Below are positions 14,801 to 27,132 of a stretch of DNA of 64,000 nucleotides, one piece after another. The notes beneath the pieces are model-generated. The model was not told the DNA's origin. It was given only the letters and a program-made list of their open reading frames with translations, and ran no database searches. Made by a program: the position numbers and the translations under genes. Position 1 is the first letter of the stretch. Every line of letters begins with the position of its first letter. Source of the stretch: Onchocerca lupi (lineage: Eukaryota > Nematoda > Chromadorea > Rhabditida > Onchocercidae); the NCBI GenBank assembly GCA_028564675.1, contig JAOVVO010000074.1:62001-126000 (forward strand), read 5' to 3'.

Positions 14801-17800
14801 AATTCAAACTGTTATTCTAGTTTATCTTTATTGTAACATTTTATTTATTTCTGCTACGTAATTTTCATAAAATATTTCCAAATTTCTTCTGTAATTTTAT
14901 TCAACCGTTCAACTATCCTTGCAAGAATTTTTCCACTCTGCAAATTATACTTAATGCAATCTCTTATACTCAGAACCATTATCGAAAGATCTATTCACAT
15001 CTGTTCAAAGTGAATATCATCAGAAATATTATAATATAAAAATCGTCGGAAATTTTAACCGTCTCTCTCTCTCTCTCTCTCTCTCACATATATTTTTATG
15101 TATTTCATCTCATTTCATTCGTTCATCTTCCTCAATTTCTGCAGCTTTCACCTATAATAAATCAAAATGATATCAAGAATGGCGAAGTAAAAAGTTTAAA
15201 GATGATTTTGAAATTCTTCTATGCTGCAACAGTTTGCAAGTTATAATCATATGTGGCAAAAATTGTGCACATATTTGTCATTAATTGGAAAAGGCTAAAA
15301 ATATTGCAGCCAGTTCTTTGCACTATGCTAATATTTTATCCAAATGACCAGATTTTTTACTTACTATAATTTCGAAATTAAAATTTCAAAAAAAGATGAG
15401 GTGATTGTAATTTTATGAGTGATGATAAATATCAAAAATGGAAGGATCCGAAAAACACTAGCAAATCCTTCATTATTATTTCAAAATCATGCTCAATACA
15501 AATTTGATCTTGCAGAAATCATATATCTGAAGATCTAATGCACATTTCTTGCACTTTTCTAATGAGTTTTGCTGAGTGAAGGGAAAAATAAAAAAATCAC
15601 ATGAATGCATTTATTGCAGTCTGAAATATTGCAGGTTTCGCCGCACGATTATGCCATCATTATCAGACGCTAGACAATGATTATTTACCAGTTGAAAATG
15701 ACGAGGAAGTCAACAACCTGAATCTTAAAGTAATCAAATTCATTGTTTGTTTGGCATTCTTGTCAAAACAATAGCTTTAATAAGAATTTTATCTATCAGT
15801 TAGAAACATTTTTTCCTTCTTTCATTGGCTTCGAAATACAAACTGGATAAATACTGAAATAATATCGCTATATTAGTTTAATGTTTACTATCTTTCATCC
15901 GTTCTCACCAAATTTAAGGTTTAAACTGATCAGAAAATCTACCTAGTTAGATTAGAATCTGATTTTAAATGTTTCAGGTAGAGAATCCTATGCCATACAA
16001 AATGGATAATTATAACGATTACATCTAATATGATTGAAATTCTTATTTACAGACGAAGCGATTGTATCGTGATTCATGTGAGACCCAAAGACAATTTCAA
16101 TCAATAGTTAAACAAGAAAAGGAAAGAACAATTGATAGGTTGGATCATTTACTGAATTTTCTGAGCGATTGCAAATGGTCGAAACAGATGATTAAATGTT
16201 TCTTGACTTCTAGATCCTTCAAAAGAGAGAATTCTTTCGATACTGCAAAAGGAAAAGATGAAAATAGTTGCCAAGCTACATATGAGGAAATATTAGAGTT
16301 GATCAAGAAATTTGCTAATTTGTATGACAAGGATGGGATGGAAATCCTGAGAATACTACGAGAATTGCCAGAATTTCGTGGTTCCACGGAGTTGCAATAT
16401 AAGATTATTATGTCAGTCATCGTGGTAAGATACTTTCAAATTTCACATCAAAAATTATTGTATTCTTAACCTGTATGGTACTGCTTGTTTAATTCTAAAA
16501 GAATAGGTTGATCATGCCATCTTTTACATGGAAAAAAATTATCCTAATTCGAGATCAGCAGAACTTACAATACAGTGCATGGATTCTTGATCATGGATGA
16601 TTGTTTTTTTTTTTTTTTTTTTTTTTTTAGTTATCGTATCGCTCAGTGCAGGAAAATGTGGAACGGCGACATCGAATGATTTTTGAAATCCTCGGTGATC
16701 AACCATCTGAGAACGAGGAGAGCGAGAATCTAGATAATGCATTTTACAGATACATGAATCGAAAAGCAATGGAAGAGCATGGAATGAATGGCACCATCAA
16801 GGTATGATATTTTAAATGATGTTTGATTTTAAATCGTTCGGTAGATTATAATACTCATTAAGACTAAACTTAAACTGAGACTAAAGACTAAACTCTCATG
16901 CCTATTACATTCTAGATGACCTATTATAAATGAAGGTATAAATATTCTATTTGTGGACTGTGTTCTTGTGCCAGAGATATTCTTATGAAACTTTTTTTTT
17001 TCTGTTTAGTTCCTATTTTTTTTACATCATGCTCCTTTTGACTTTTCTGAATATGAGAGTAAGTTGGTAAAAGATTTTAATGTAAAATATTCTAGAAGTC
17101 AAGCATTTCGATATTATACACTTCAGATATCTATAATACATCATTATTTCTATCCTTCATTTGTTATAATTAACCGTAATAAAACGACAAAATTGATTTT
17201 CAGGAAGTAACATTAAAGATTTGGAACGCATTGTACAATTTCCCATCTTTGAAAACTTGTACCCTTTTCAACAAATTTATTTTGGATTGTGTGAGAACAA
17301 TATGGGATCTTGTAACTGGAATGAACGGGAAGCCGCCTAGGTTCTGAATTTCGATTTTTATTATCTGCAAGCTCTATCAAATATTATTATATCTTTATTC
17401 CTTGACCAAACTGTATGTAAAAGAAGTGTAACAAAATATTTCGATCTCTTCTACTAGGAAGATAAGGCTATTGCATCTTTCGAGCGACGGAAGTTGCGTA
17501 ATGAGGAGGACTTTACCTTTCACTCTGTTCTTTGTTTTTCACTGATGAACAGCCTAGTGAACAACTAGAGGTGTGCCGGATTTAATTTCACGTTAAAGTG
17601 CACTCCGATCTCATTTTTGGAGATCATGACGAGGTCATCAAAGATGAGCGGAAGTTAGATAATAATAATCCGGAATTGTTTACAGGATGTATATTGAATA
17701 TGAAAGCAGACAATATGATGCCAGCAAACATCAGCGGTACAATGCCTTCTCCAATACCCGAAGCATCACGATTCAGCAGTATTTGTGGCCAGCCATCATC

Positions 17801-17840
17801 GACAAAAGGACTGGGACATGTATGCACAAGGCTATTGTAA
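11833..17840 (+). CDS. Unrecognised 17-exon protein, about 721 aa, partly coiled coil
   Basis: Exons with consistent phase: 11833-11901 (exon opens at 11788), 12009-12134, 12281-12454, 12554-12708, 12776-12894, 13097-13110, 13312-13476, 13787-13865, 14047-14153, 14532-14616, 14661-14705, 15635-15729, 16053-16424, 16631-16801, 17204-17311, 17458-17497 and 17599-17840. An acceptor at 11785-11787 just ahead of the first ATG suggests a trans-spliced 5' end, so the start is probably MIIYCG. No signal peptide or membrane helix is seen. Residues about 170-240 and 412-470 look like charged coiled coils (for example ETQRQFQSIVKQEKERTIDR); residues 275-411 are polar and loop-like. I do not recognise the family and assign no function. 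If the 17204 exon is not spliced at 17311 it runs to a stop at 17347, giving about 639 aa instead. The acceptor choice at 12776 versus 12794 is also open; both keep frame. Confidence 0.7.
15062..15086. repeat. (CT)n microsatellite in an intron
   Basis: Uninterrupted CT dinucleotides lie inside the 14706-15634 intron of the unrecognised gene. The same intron holds a 14-codon open piece after a tgcag at 15144 whose phase does not fit its neighbours. Confidence 0.9.
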
Positions 17841-19966
17841 TTACTTAAAGATTAATTAAGAAAAAAAAAGTAATAATACTGATATGTCAGGGATTACACA
17901 GACAGTGATAACAATTACTGTATAATGCAAGTGCATATCAAAGAAGCAAGAAATACAAATAGAAATTTGTAGAACAAAAATATTATTTAAATGAAAGGAT
18001 CAAAAATAAACACATCAAGTTCTTAAGGTGAAGTAAAAGTACACAAACTTGATGGTGGAGTAATTTTCAAAAAGAAAAAATCATAAAATAGCGAGTGGGA
18101 ACCTCATCATCATTCTTTCTAACTTTTATGCTTTATTGATCCTAATACCCACCCATTATTGATGATAATAGCTTCCTTTTGCCTTCTTTCCTTTTTTTTT
18201 TTTGTTTTTTTATAAAAATTTGAGTTCACCTCTTCTGCTGAGGAAATACTAAACTGACTTGATGATTTTGACTTACGGTTCGGTTCTTAAACTTTACGCC
18301 ATCTACACAAATAATACAACAAACACCACTTAAATTAGTAAAAATATTATAATAATACTATCTTCAATCAGTAATAGCTGTATTTAATCCACTTGTAAAC
18401 TGCATAATATATATGATAATTATTTGATCAGTGCATAAAAATTCCGCTCAATTTCATTGTCTCCATTGCACAAGATAATACACTGAAGAATGGACTATGG
18501 TTTCGATGTAAAAATGATATGTCGCATTTCTGAATTTCTTTTTGAGAAACAAATCTTTAGAGGAAAACTTTAACAAATCTACCGACTGCTGGAACTACAA
18601 TTCTTAGCAAGGAGTGACTGTGACCTAAAAATTATGTATTTTCCAATAGTAGGAGAACTTGAAAGCGAGATGAATTATTTCGAGAATGAGTAGGTTAAAG
18701 TATCGGTCAAGTCAGCGATGAATAATCGATATCCAAACAGAAATTGAAAATTCCCACTTATGAAGTACCGAAAGATAATGCTGGAAAATATATTAGAAAA
18801 TATATTCTAGTGTAATGCTGGAAAATATATCTAGAAAATATATTCTAGTGTAATGTTATAAAAGAAGCCATTCAATTTGTCATCAAAAAATCGATAAATC
18901 ATTCAATTTATCGTCAAAAAGAACTAAAGTAAATCTAAGAATAGAATAATATATGATATATTCAAAAAGAATATATTGGATAGGAAAAACAGTTCTTATT
19001 CGAATGAACGGTAATCAATAAGAATTTGAAATTGATAGCAGTGCTGATGAAATGATTCCAACTGTCGACTTATGTTCTAATATAGATTTCTTGAACAAGA
19101 GTTAATTACAAAAAAAAAAAAAAAAGCATCTGCATGATTAAGATCGAGTACCATTACAAGCCACAAATTTTGGCTCGTAAGGATGAATTTTGAAAAAGAA
19201 AGCATTATCAATTACAAAGTTGAAAGTAAACTTTAATAACTACGGAAATTGACCTGTTATTTGCTGAAATTAAAAAAAATTTGGAGCTAAACATATCCCT
19301 CATATATAGTGAGCACTTCACCTGGCCTAACTGACCTACCGCTACCCACTACCGAAATTTCAGGATGAATCTGCCGGACTATAAACGGATCGAAGTTCAA
19401 TGATTTTCGCAATTTGACTCAGTTGCAAAGACAACTTCAAATATTGTTACCGATGAATCGCTTTATGAAATTTTTCTTCTCTTTGCGGGCACAAAAATAT
19501 CATCGACTTTAGTGATGGGCATTTTCGAACTTAATTAGTTTTAAAGATGAAGAATGATGAAACCTGCAGCGTGACCTCATTTCCCATACGATTCTCAACC
19601 TTCCAGCAATCCTGTCCTGCCCTCTTTCATCCCAAATTCATCTATCCATAATTTAATTTAATTTAAAATTATATTTGCCGCGCGCGCTTCTTTATCATAC
19701 AATATTGCAAGATTAAATACTTCGTCGTATTGGTTTCTCGTTATGGCCTTTTTTCGCTATCTCAACCACTGCATAGCTCGGTTTCTTCTGGCTTGACCTC
19801 TCTTCTTCTTTTTGAATATTATTCCTGTATGCTAAAATGGGTTTTAATTGTCGATGGTTGTCACCACAATAGTGATGAATGAAAAGGGGCGTATAACATT
19901 TATCGATTTATCGCGCCTTCTTCGATTATGTTTTTCTTTAGTTTTCAATTTAGACTTCTTTCCCAG
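17841..19966. other. Intergenic spacer before SLBP
   Basis: No coding potential was found on either strand. It holds poly-A/T runs and a short tandem duplication (listed separately). The last few hundred bases should contain the SLBP promoter. The segment ends at the acceptor tttcccag (19964-19966), probably the spliced-leader addition site for SLBP. Confidence 0.55.
18777..18855. repeat. Two-copy 37/38-base tandem duplication
   Basis: The unit starting aatgctggaaaatatat and ending ttctagtgt occurs at 18777-18813 and 18814-18851, followed by a partial third start (aatg). The copies differ by one inserted base and one substitution. A second loose pair (ttcaatttgtcatcaaaaa and ttcaatttatcgtcaaaaa) follows at about 18870-18922. 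Confidence 0.8.
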
Positions 19967-19986
19967 AAGGAACAAACTGATTGAAA

Positions 19987-22661
19987 ATGAACCCTGAAAA
20001 TGAGAGATCTCAAATACTCATGGATGAGGCCATAGATAATACCATGAATGACGATCCAAGCTCGAAAATAGCCGAATGTGAGCCAATCCAAGAACAAATT
20101 CGAGATTGTGATCTGGATGACGCTATGATGGTAAAGGTCGAGTTAAGCGATACTACTGTTAGCAAAACATCAAAAAGTGTTCGTTCCTATTTTCATTATC
20201 TTATATTAATGCTATCTTTTATTGCAATTAATAAATATGTTGCCATTTGTTTAATTTGAATCGAAAAAGAAAATGTGAAAAATGTTTATATCGACATATG
20301 CTGCTTATTTGTGAAATTCATTTGATAAGCTTGATGACTCAGAAGAAGACATTCATTCTTTCAAATCTCATATTCATGCCAATGGAACTTTTGCCTTTTC
20401 GGGAAGAATTTTCAAGAAAAGATTGTTGCAGCTAAAAGCACTTTTCGAGCAGCAAGAATACGAATATATGCGAAATACCTCATGGGCTGATCTAATGGAA
20501 CAGGAAGTAACAAAATCGAGAAATGGTTTACAATCAAAGAGAGATGAAGAAGTTGCAATATCAAAAACAGAATCGATGGAGAGTAATTGTATCGTCTTAA
20601 GTTCTGATGAGGAATATCCAAGTTTATCAGTTACAACTAAACAGTTAGATTCAAAACGGAATAAAATCAATACATCGAAGATGAAACAAAGGACGAAATC
20701 CAGGTAAGAATGCGAAATTATCTGGGAGGAAATTTCATTAGAAATATATATTATATATGAATATATTTGAGAGAAGTGTACTATATCATATTTGAGTTTA
20801 TTTGTTCAATTGATTTTCATTTATATTATGTTTGAGTTTATTTATGCAAGTCGAAAACATTAGTTTCTTTATTGCATAAACACACTCTTGATTATTGGTG
20901 ACTCTTTATTCCTAAGAAATAATGTAAGAATGAAATCCAGAAAAAATTTTGCCTTTGGTCAAGAATGAATTTCCAGAATTATCGTCGTATGCGATTTTCA
21001 CGTCTTTTTCTCTTTTTTGCTTTGTCTGTATATATGAAAATTCTGTTAGTTATCTCGCGAAATAATGTTTGTTGTTCATAGCTATTGTTCCTCTTTTTCG
21101 AATGATCATATGCTCTTAGTTTTTCCGTGTTTCAGATTCGAGCGCAATTTAGAGCTTAAAGAAGCATTAGCTGGTCAAGCACTGAAAATTGAACAGCAAG
21201 ATCCCGAAAAAACGGTATTGCTGAAGTTATATTATATCAAATTTGCACTTTTTTCAAATCAAGAAATATTTCCGAAAAGTTTTGATTATTTGGATGTTCA
21301 AATTAGTTTTTGTCTTTTAGTTCCGTCGCGCTGTCAAGCGAGACAAAACTCGAAGGATTCAAGCATTCTCCGTGACGAGCACTGATGATGAAGAGAGTCC
21401 GACATCTTCGAAATATCAGAAGAAAAGAAAAAAGGATATATATAAGGAAAAGATCGTTTGTGAAGCTAACAGTTCGAGATTTGATTCCAAAGATTTACCT
21501 CTTAGTAATATCAAACGTTCCAGCAGAGAAAGGTTCTTTTTTTTGCTTTTAACTTTTGTTCCTTTTCTTTTCTAAAGGTCATCAAAGTGCCAGTGTTTCT
21601 TACAGTGAGTTAATAAATGATAACAACATCCTATGTGAAATTCTAAGAATATTTTAATTACAGCTCACCTGGAAGTGCTACTAGTACTTCTTCGACATTG
21701 CGCATTAAGAAGGGTTGGTCAGAACCAAAACTCGGTTGGTGCAAAGACGAAATTACTCTCCTGAGGCGTTCAAAGGTTTTGACTGTCAAATTTATTTATT
21801 GATCTGTTATATGTTGGGAATGTCAAATTATCATAAATATAAACCAAACAACTTTGTAATATACTATTGAAATTAGAAGGATAATTTTTATTTTATATAG
21901 GAAATTGAGAAAGCAAAGGAGAAACCAGTGTACGCGAGATATCTTACGAAAGTACCGCGACATGCTCGAACAAAAGACATGCCAAAAACTCCCAACAAAT
22001 ACATCCAGTATTCGCGTAGGTCATGGGATAAACAGGTTATTATTTTTAAATCTTGCTTTATATTTTCAATGGACTGGTTTTCTTTATGGATAATATTTGC
22101 TTTGCCTCTTAAGTCAACTAGTAAGAAATCGGAGTTTATATATCTTGTGCTTATAGGTACGTCTGTGGAAGCGGCGACTATATGAATGGGCTGATGAGGA
22201 ACCGTCTCAAAGCTGTTTAAGTTTGAATGAATCCACATCTGATGAGACCTCAGACAGTGAAGCAGTATCTTCCTTTCCTTCTACTTTGATGCCAGATGAA
22301 AATAAATTATCTTTGGATGAAATCAAGGTTATCTTTAGTGGTATAAGTCGTAAATTTAAGTATAATTAATATTAATATTTATGCTATCGCTTCGCTTATA
22401 CATTATATTAAATGGGGCAGAATGCTTTGTATATGGAATTTTGGCTTAAATAAGTGATTTGATGTTGAATTATTCACAATTATATTTATCAATGTTTTCA
22501 TTCAATATCAGGTGGAACAAGATGCAGCAGCTTCTCTTCTTGGTTATCTTGATATCGATACACGAACTAATACGCTAACAGTTATGAAAATTGATGATGA
22601 ATCAACGCTAAAAGGAACATCACGCAGTATTCTTGGACCTCGTGATTTTAGCCAAATTTAG
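19987..22661 (+). CDS. cdl-1: Histone mRNA stem-loop binding protein (SLBP)
   Basis: Binds the 3' stem-loop of replication-dependent histone mRNAs and directs their processing and translation. Exons: 19987-20176, 20343-20703, 21136-21214, 21321-21532, 21664-21775, 21901-22035, 22157-22327 and 22512-22661, all phase-consistent, 469 aa. The RNA-binding domain spans about residues 305-377. It starts LLRRSKEIEKAKEK, continues YARYLTKVPRHAR, then KTPNKYIQYSRRSWDKQVRLW. The TPNK motif (Thr about 348), whose threonine is phosphorylated in known SLBPs, and the SRRSWD motif are intact. The protein is longer than human SLBP (about 270 aa) because some 300 acidic, Ser-rich residues precede the domain. 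The start ATG follows an acceptor-like cag at 19964-19966, suggesting trans-splicing. The symbol is that of the C. elegans orthologue. Confidence 0.95.
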
Positions 22662-25600
22662 TTTCATATTAATTTCCTATGCTTCTGTGTGTTCATATTA
22701 GTTGGTTTAACCAGTTTTTATATGAGAGATCAAATTTCCGAGTGTCATTTCAAAATGTATTAACTTTGCTATCTGTAAAGAGAAATATTTTCCTTTCAAT
22801 CAATATACGAAAGAAATTTCTTTTAATTTACTAGATATATATGCTTATTACTCTGAAAATATGATTGCTAAGATTATTTAGCTGTATGAATGACCTTATT
22901 AACTAATATGAGAGTAGGTATTTTTAGACTCATTCGTGTCAATATTCTGTGGGCTCTTCAATTGAACTTTTTCTTGTATTTCAATTATTTGTTGTTATGC
23001 ACAAATTAATTAACCTGTTAGGATTGATTGTTTATTCTCTGTGATTGTTCTTTCGTGTTAAGATTTTACCACTCTGCAATATTTTTCTTGACGGTAAGAA
23101 ACACATGAAGAGATTATACGACAGCTGTTTGTTTTAAAATTATATGATTTATGGTCCTAAGTCAAATATGAATGTTTTTTTGTTTTGTTTTACGTCTTAT
23201 TATTATCTCTCTTGTTATGCTGTCTCTTTTTTTCCATGATTCAATTGGGAATAAAGTCTTATACAAAATTCGGAAAAGAAGCACAGTAGACTACTTGTGT
23301 TTTGATGTTTTACATTAATCGAATAGTTATTCCGATTGCTTTCTAGTTCTTCAAAAAAAGAAAATTTATCAGTATCATTCGAAAGCTGGAAGCAAAACTC
23401 GCACATCTTTTAATTTCAACTATTACCAATGTGAGGAGAAAAGTGTATCATTTTTAATTCAGTTTTAGTTTCATTAAAACTGGTTAATATCAGATTGTGT
23501 TTTTGAAACACATTAACTGCAATGGCTCCGCTGAAAGTAAAATCGATGTCGATCTGAAATGCTTTAGTTTCACTATGGGTGCATTATCTTACCATTTTTA
23601 AACTCAAATTAAGGGAGTTCAGGAGAGCGTGGAGAAAAGTTCAGATTTCGAAGAACAATTGGGTCAGAAATCAGCACATCTTTGCATTCAATTTGATTCT
23701 CTTCACTTTTTAAAGAGGAACTTACTTTTAAAGGTTTGGTTTTTTTTTTTTTTTTTCTCATCTTTCTTTTTCCTTATAATATTTCTGCTTCTTGCACAAT
23801 TTCCATTTGAATAATACAACTGTAACTGTTTTGCATTTTAATAAGTTTCCTGAATGACTTTCATCATTTCAAATTATTTCATTCAATTGATCATTTGAAT
23901 AAACGGTGCTATTAATGATTGAGACTGGATGGATTTAGTCAACCAACAAATGGTAGTGTTTTCTTGATTTCTTCAAAATTTTATGGAAGCACCCTGTTTA
24001 ATATTATCCAACTACACTGCAAAAAGCTTAAGGCAAATATTCCACTGAATATAAAAGCTCTAAAATTTTTGAAGTTCAGTGACATTTTGTTTAATATATT
24101 AAAATTTTCTTCTTCTTTTTTTTGAAATGATCAAGTTAATTTATGCTATGATTGACTATATTTTGGCTGGCCTATTATTGCATTGATCACATTCTAGTTC
24201 TCGCCTATGCATATATGTCCATCAAGTTAATCAATTTGTGGCATGTATCTTTCCTGAACATACTCTTAAACTGAAAGTGTTGATAGATATTTTTTACTGC
24301 TTGGGACGGTATGTTAAAAATGAAATTTGTCTTTCCTCATTTGCATAAAATCATATACATCTAAGAATTTGTATTATTTAGAAATACTTTGTGATAGAAA
24401 TTATCTCAAATTGTTGTATAGAACGGGGGAACAATCAAGCAGCTGAATCACTCTGAACTACAGGGATCATTCCAGGTTACGAAATGTTTCTAAATCTCGA
24501 AGAATTTTTAAAATGGAATCAATTCGTAACTAAGCTTAAATTTGCTATATTTAAATTTAGATAAATTTCAGGTAATAAGGAACTAGGAAGAATTTTGCAT
24601 TTCTCACTATCTCATCAGTTAAATTCATTTTGATAATCATTCAATAACTATTTCTTTGCTTGTAATGACAATGGTATGTTCATTCTCAAGTGACTAGATA
24701 GCTATGATTATCAATCAGTTGCTGTAATCATTTTTCATGAAAATTTTATTTGATAAATAACACAGATAATAGTAGTTGAAAAAATTTTTATTTTTTGATG
24801 AAGAATTTATTGAATGGTATATGTTATAAGACAATTATTTAAGAATATCATGAGAAAGTTGGATTTTGGATAGTTCTTCTTTATTGTTGATGATGGGAGT
24901 TTGATTGGAGTTAGTTAGAATTGGTAAAGGCCTGATGAATATAGATGTGAGGTGTTGAATTGAAACAAAGATGAAACGTCAAGTTACCGATGGGTTTTGT
25001 TAGATATGTCAGGCGATAGGTAGATTTGACTCGTTCTGATGGTTCTGATCGCTTCAATTGTTCTGTTTACATTGAAATGTTTTGGTTGATCCAAATTCTT
25101 TGTATAGTCGAAGTTTGTTTTCCACATATCACCTCTAACACAATTTACAAAATATTAACTTATAGAGCGAAGAAATTTTCAATTTACAATATGTTAACTT
25201 TAGTATGAAGGAAGTTTGTTTTCTGTTTGTCAACTATAGCATGATTTCCAATATGTTAATATAGCGCAAAGGGAATTTGTAAATCGCATCGTTGAACGCA
25301 ATTTACGATATGTTAATTATAATGTAAAAGTCAAGCTTGGTTATATATTGTAAGATATAAAAATTCATGCAAAAATTCTTGATTATTTCGTCACATCTAT
25401 ATTTTATAAAATATTTCAATTCTTCCAACATCATTTGGCACTGTTCTTAGTGGTAATTTTACATAATTAAGAATGAATTTTTTTACTGATCGTTTCAAAG
25501 TAGTTATTAAATTCAAATATGCTTCTAAAATAAGATGTGCATTAGTTCAATACAGGCTAGAAAAATATTTTTCAGGATTCAACCAAAATGTCAATATCCT

Positions 25601-27132
25601 GCAAGATGATGAGAGTGTTTATGTTGTTGGCCTTTAAAGTTATATCATGGTTGCCAAAGTGAAAGGTAGGATTTATTTTATCTTACTTTTATTGTTGTTG
25701 TAGTATTTACAGAATCATTGTCCAGCTAAAAACATTCCTTCATTTCAAGAACACTCATACAACTTGAATTTTATTTTGAAGATGACAATCATTAATTTCT
25801 TATTTATGATTCAAATTCTATATATTTACATGTTTAGATACAGATCATATGATTTGACACCGTAAATCAGCTCACCTGGACCTTTAAGATCACTTCATAA
25901 GTTTGTTCTGAAAAGAAGGTGGTATTGATAGCAATCTTATATCAAGCTATTCACAATTATGTGTATCATTACGGTAAGATTGTAAGCAAATTTTTAATAT
26001 TAACTATATTTTTAGAATTTGTTGCTTGGTAAGTTCATGAAAAATGATTTTGACAAAGTAGTAGCAATTTGAGCAACTATGTATTATTTCTTTCACCTTG
26101 AAATTCAACAAATGATTGACCTTGAAGTATAAAATCGGTCTAAGTTTAAAAGCATATTGTGAATAGTCTTGATTTCTCAGACCTTAAACTCCCTCCAAAA
26201 GATTTACAGTGGATTAATAGGCTCGTTTGTACCATGAAATTGTACTTTCAGATGCATCTGTTTTAGAACATGCAGTTTTCTACTGGTTATTATTTCCATA
26301 TCAATATTTCAGCGAGTGTGTCCCACAACTGCTTATGATATTTTTTGCTCTTTCACTTTATAGTAATGGTCGAATTTCTTTTCATTATTCATGGGATGAC
26401 ATTCTGGAATCTGAAATGACTGATGGAGAGGCAAATCTAATTTTCTATTTTCAAATATTTTTTCAGTCGATAAATCTTGATTCTTGTCATTTTTTATCAA
26501 TAAATCTCTAATAACAGAGCTATTTGAGTATAATTTATTTGAGCTATTTGACTATTTGAGTTATAATATAATCAAACATTGAAAAAAATATCATTAACTT
26601 CATAGTTATTACTATCACCTTGAAAATTAGGAAAAAGATTCAAATATGCGTTTTTATTTTTCATAATTTTAAATTGAAAAAGGTATGTGCAAGAAAAAAA
26701 AAAAACTTTTCTTAACGGATTTTAAGTTTCTTTCTATTTTGCTTTATCCTGCTTAAACTGCAATTGTCTTTCCGACATTTTGTTCAATAAAACTTTGGTC
26801 TCACCTGCAATGTTACCATTTTCGCATTTAAAAAACAATAAAATTTGTGCATTTAAAAAACAACAAATTTCTTTTGATTTGATGTTTCTTGTATTATACT
26901 CCAGCGCTGTAACATATGAGATGAATGAAAAAAACAATATTTTTATGTCCATTATTAAATATGAAAAAGTTAGGTGAGAAATTCGAGAGTGACAATATAC
27001 ATAAATGTCCGTCCCTTTAACGAAGGCAAGATTTATGAGAAGATATTTTCTTTCTTGATTATTCTGATGAAATGAAAAAAAGAAATAATCCGCTTTTTTT
27101 CGTTACTAACTGTTCATTCTAGTAGTGAATAT
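22662..27132. other. Gene-poor stretch with weak exon-like pieces
   Basis: No gene could be assembled. Two plus-strand pieces deserve mention. At 25576-25658, an acceptor (tttttcag) is followed by an ATG at 25588, a 22-codon hydrophobic leader-like frame and a gtgaaa donor. At 26227-26511 there is a 94-codon open frame with an internal acceptor-like site near 26310. Neither has recognised neighbours. A degenerate repeat array (25105-25330) and a long poly-T run at about 23739-23755 are also here. Confidence 0.4.
25105..25330. repeat. Degenerate minisatellite, units about 60-70 bases
   Basis: The core aatttacaatatgttaact recurs in altered forms (aatttacaaaatattaactt, tttccaatatgttaatat, aatttacgatatgttaat), each followed by a variant of tag.gcgaag.aa.tttg. 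At least four degenerate copies are visible. Confidence 0.65.

Noticed and set aside
15145..15187. Possible exon after tgcag at 15144 in the unrecognised gene
   Set aside because: Its phase-0 frame does not match the phase-1 ends of the flanking exons; kept only as an outside chance of alternative splicing.
15973..16030. Possible exon after tttcag at 15976 in the unrecognised gene
   Set aside because: It is open for only 16 codons with no GT donor before its stop; 15635-15729 joins 16053-16424 in phase without it.
21888..22238. 116-codon frame antisense to SLBP
   Set aside because: Shadow of the conserved SLBP RNA-binding exons on the other strand.
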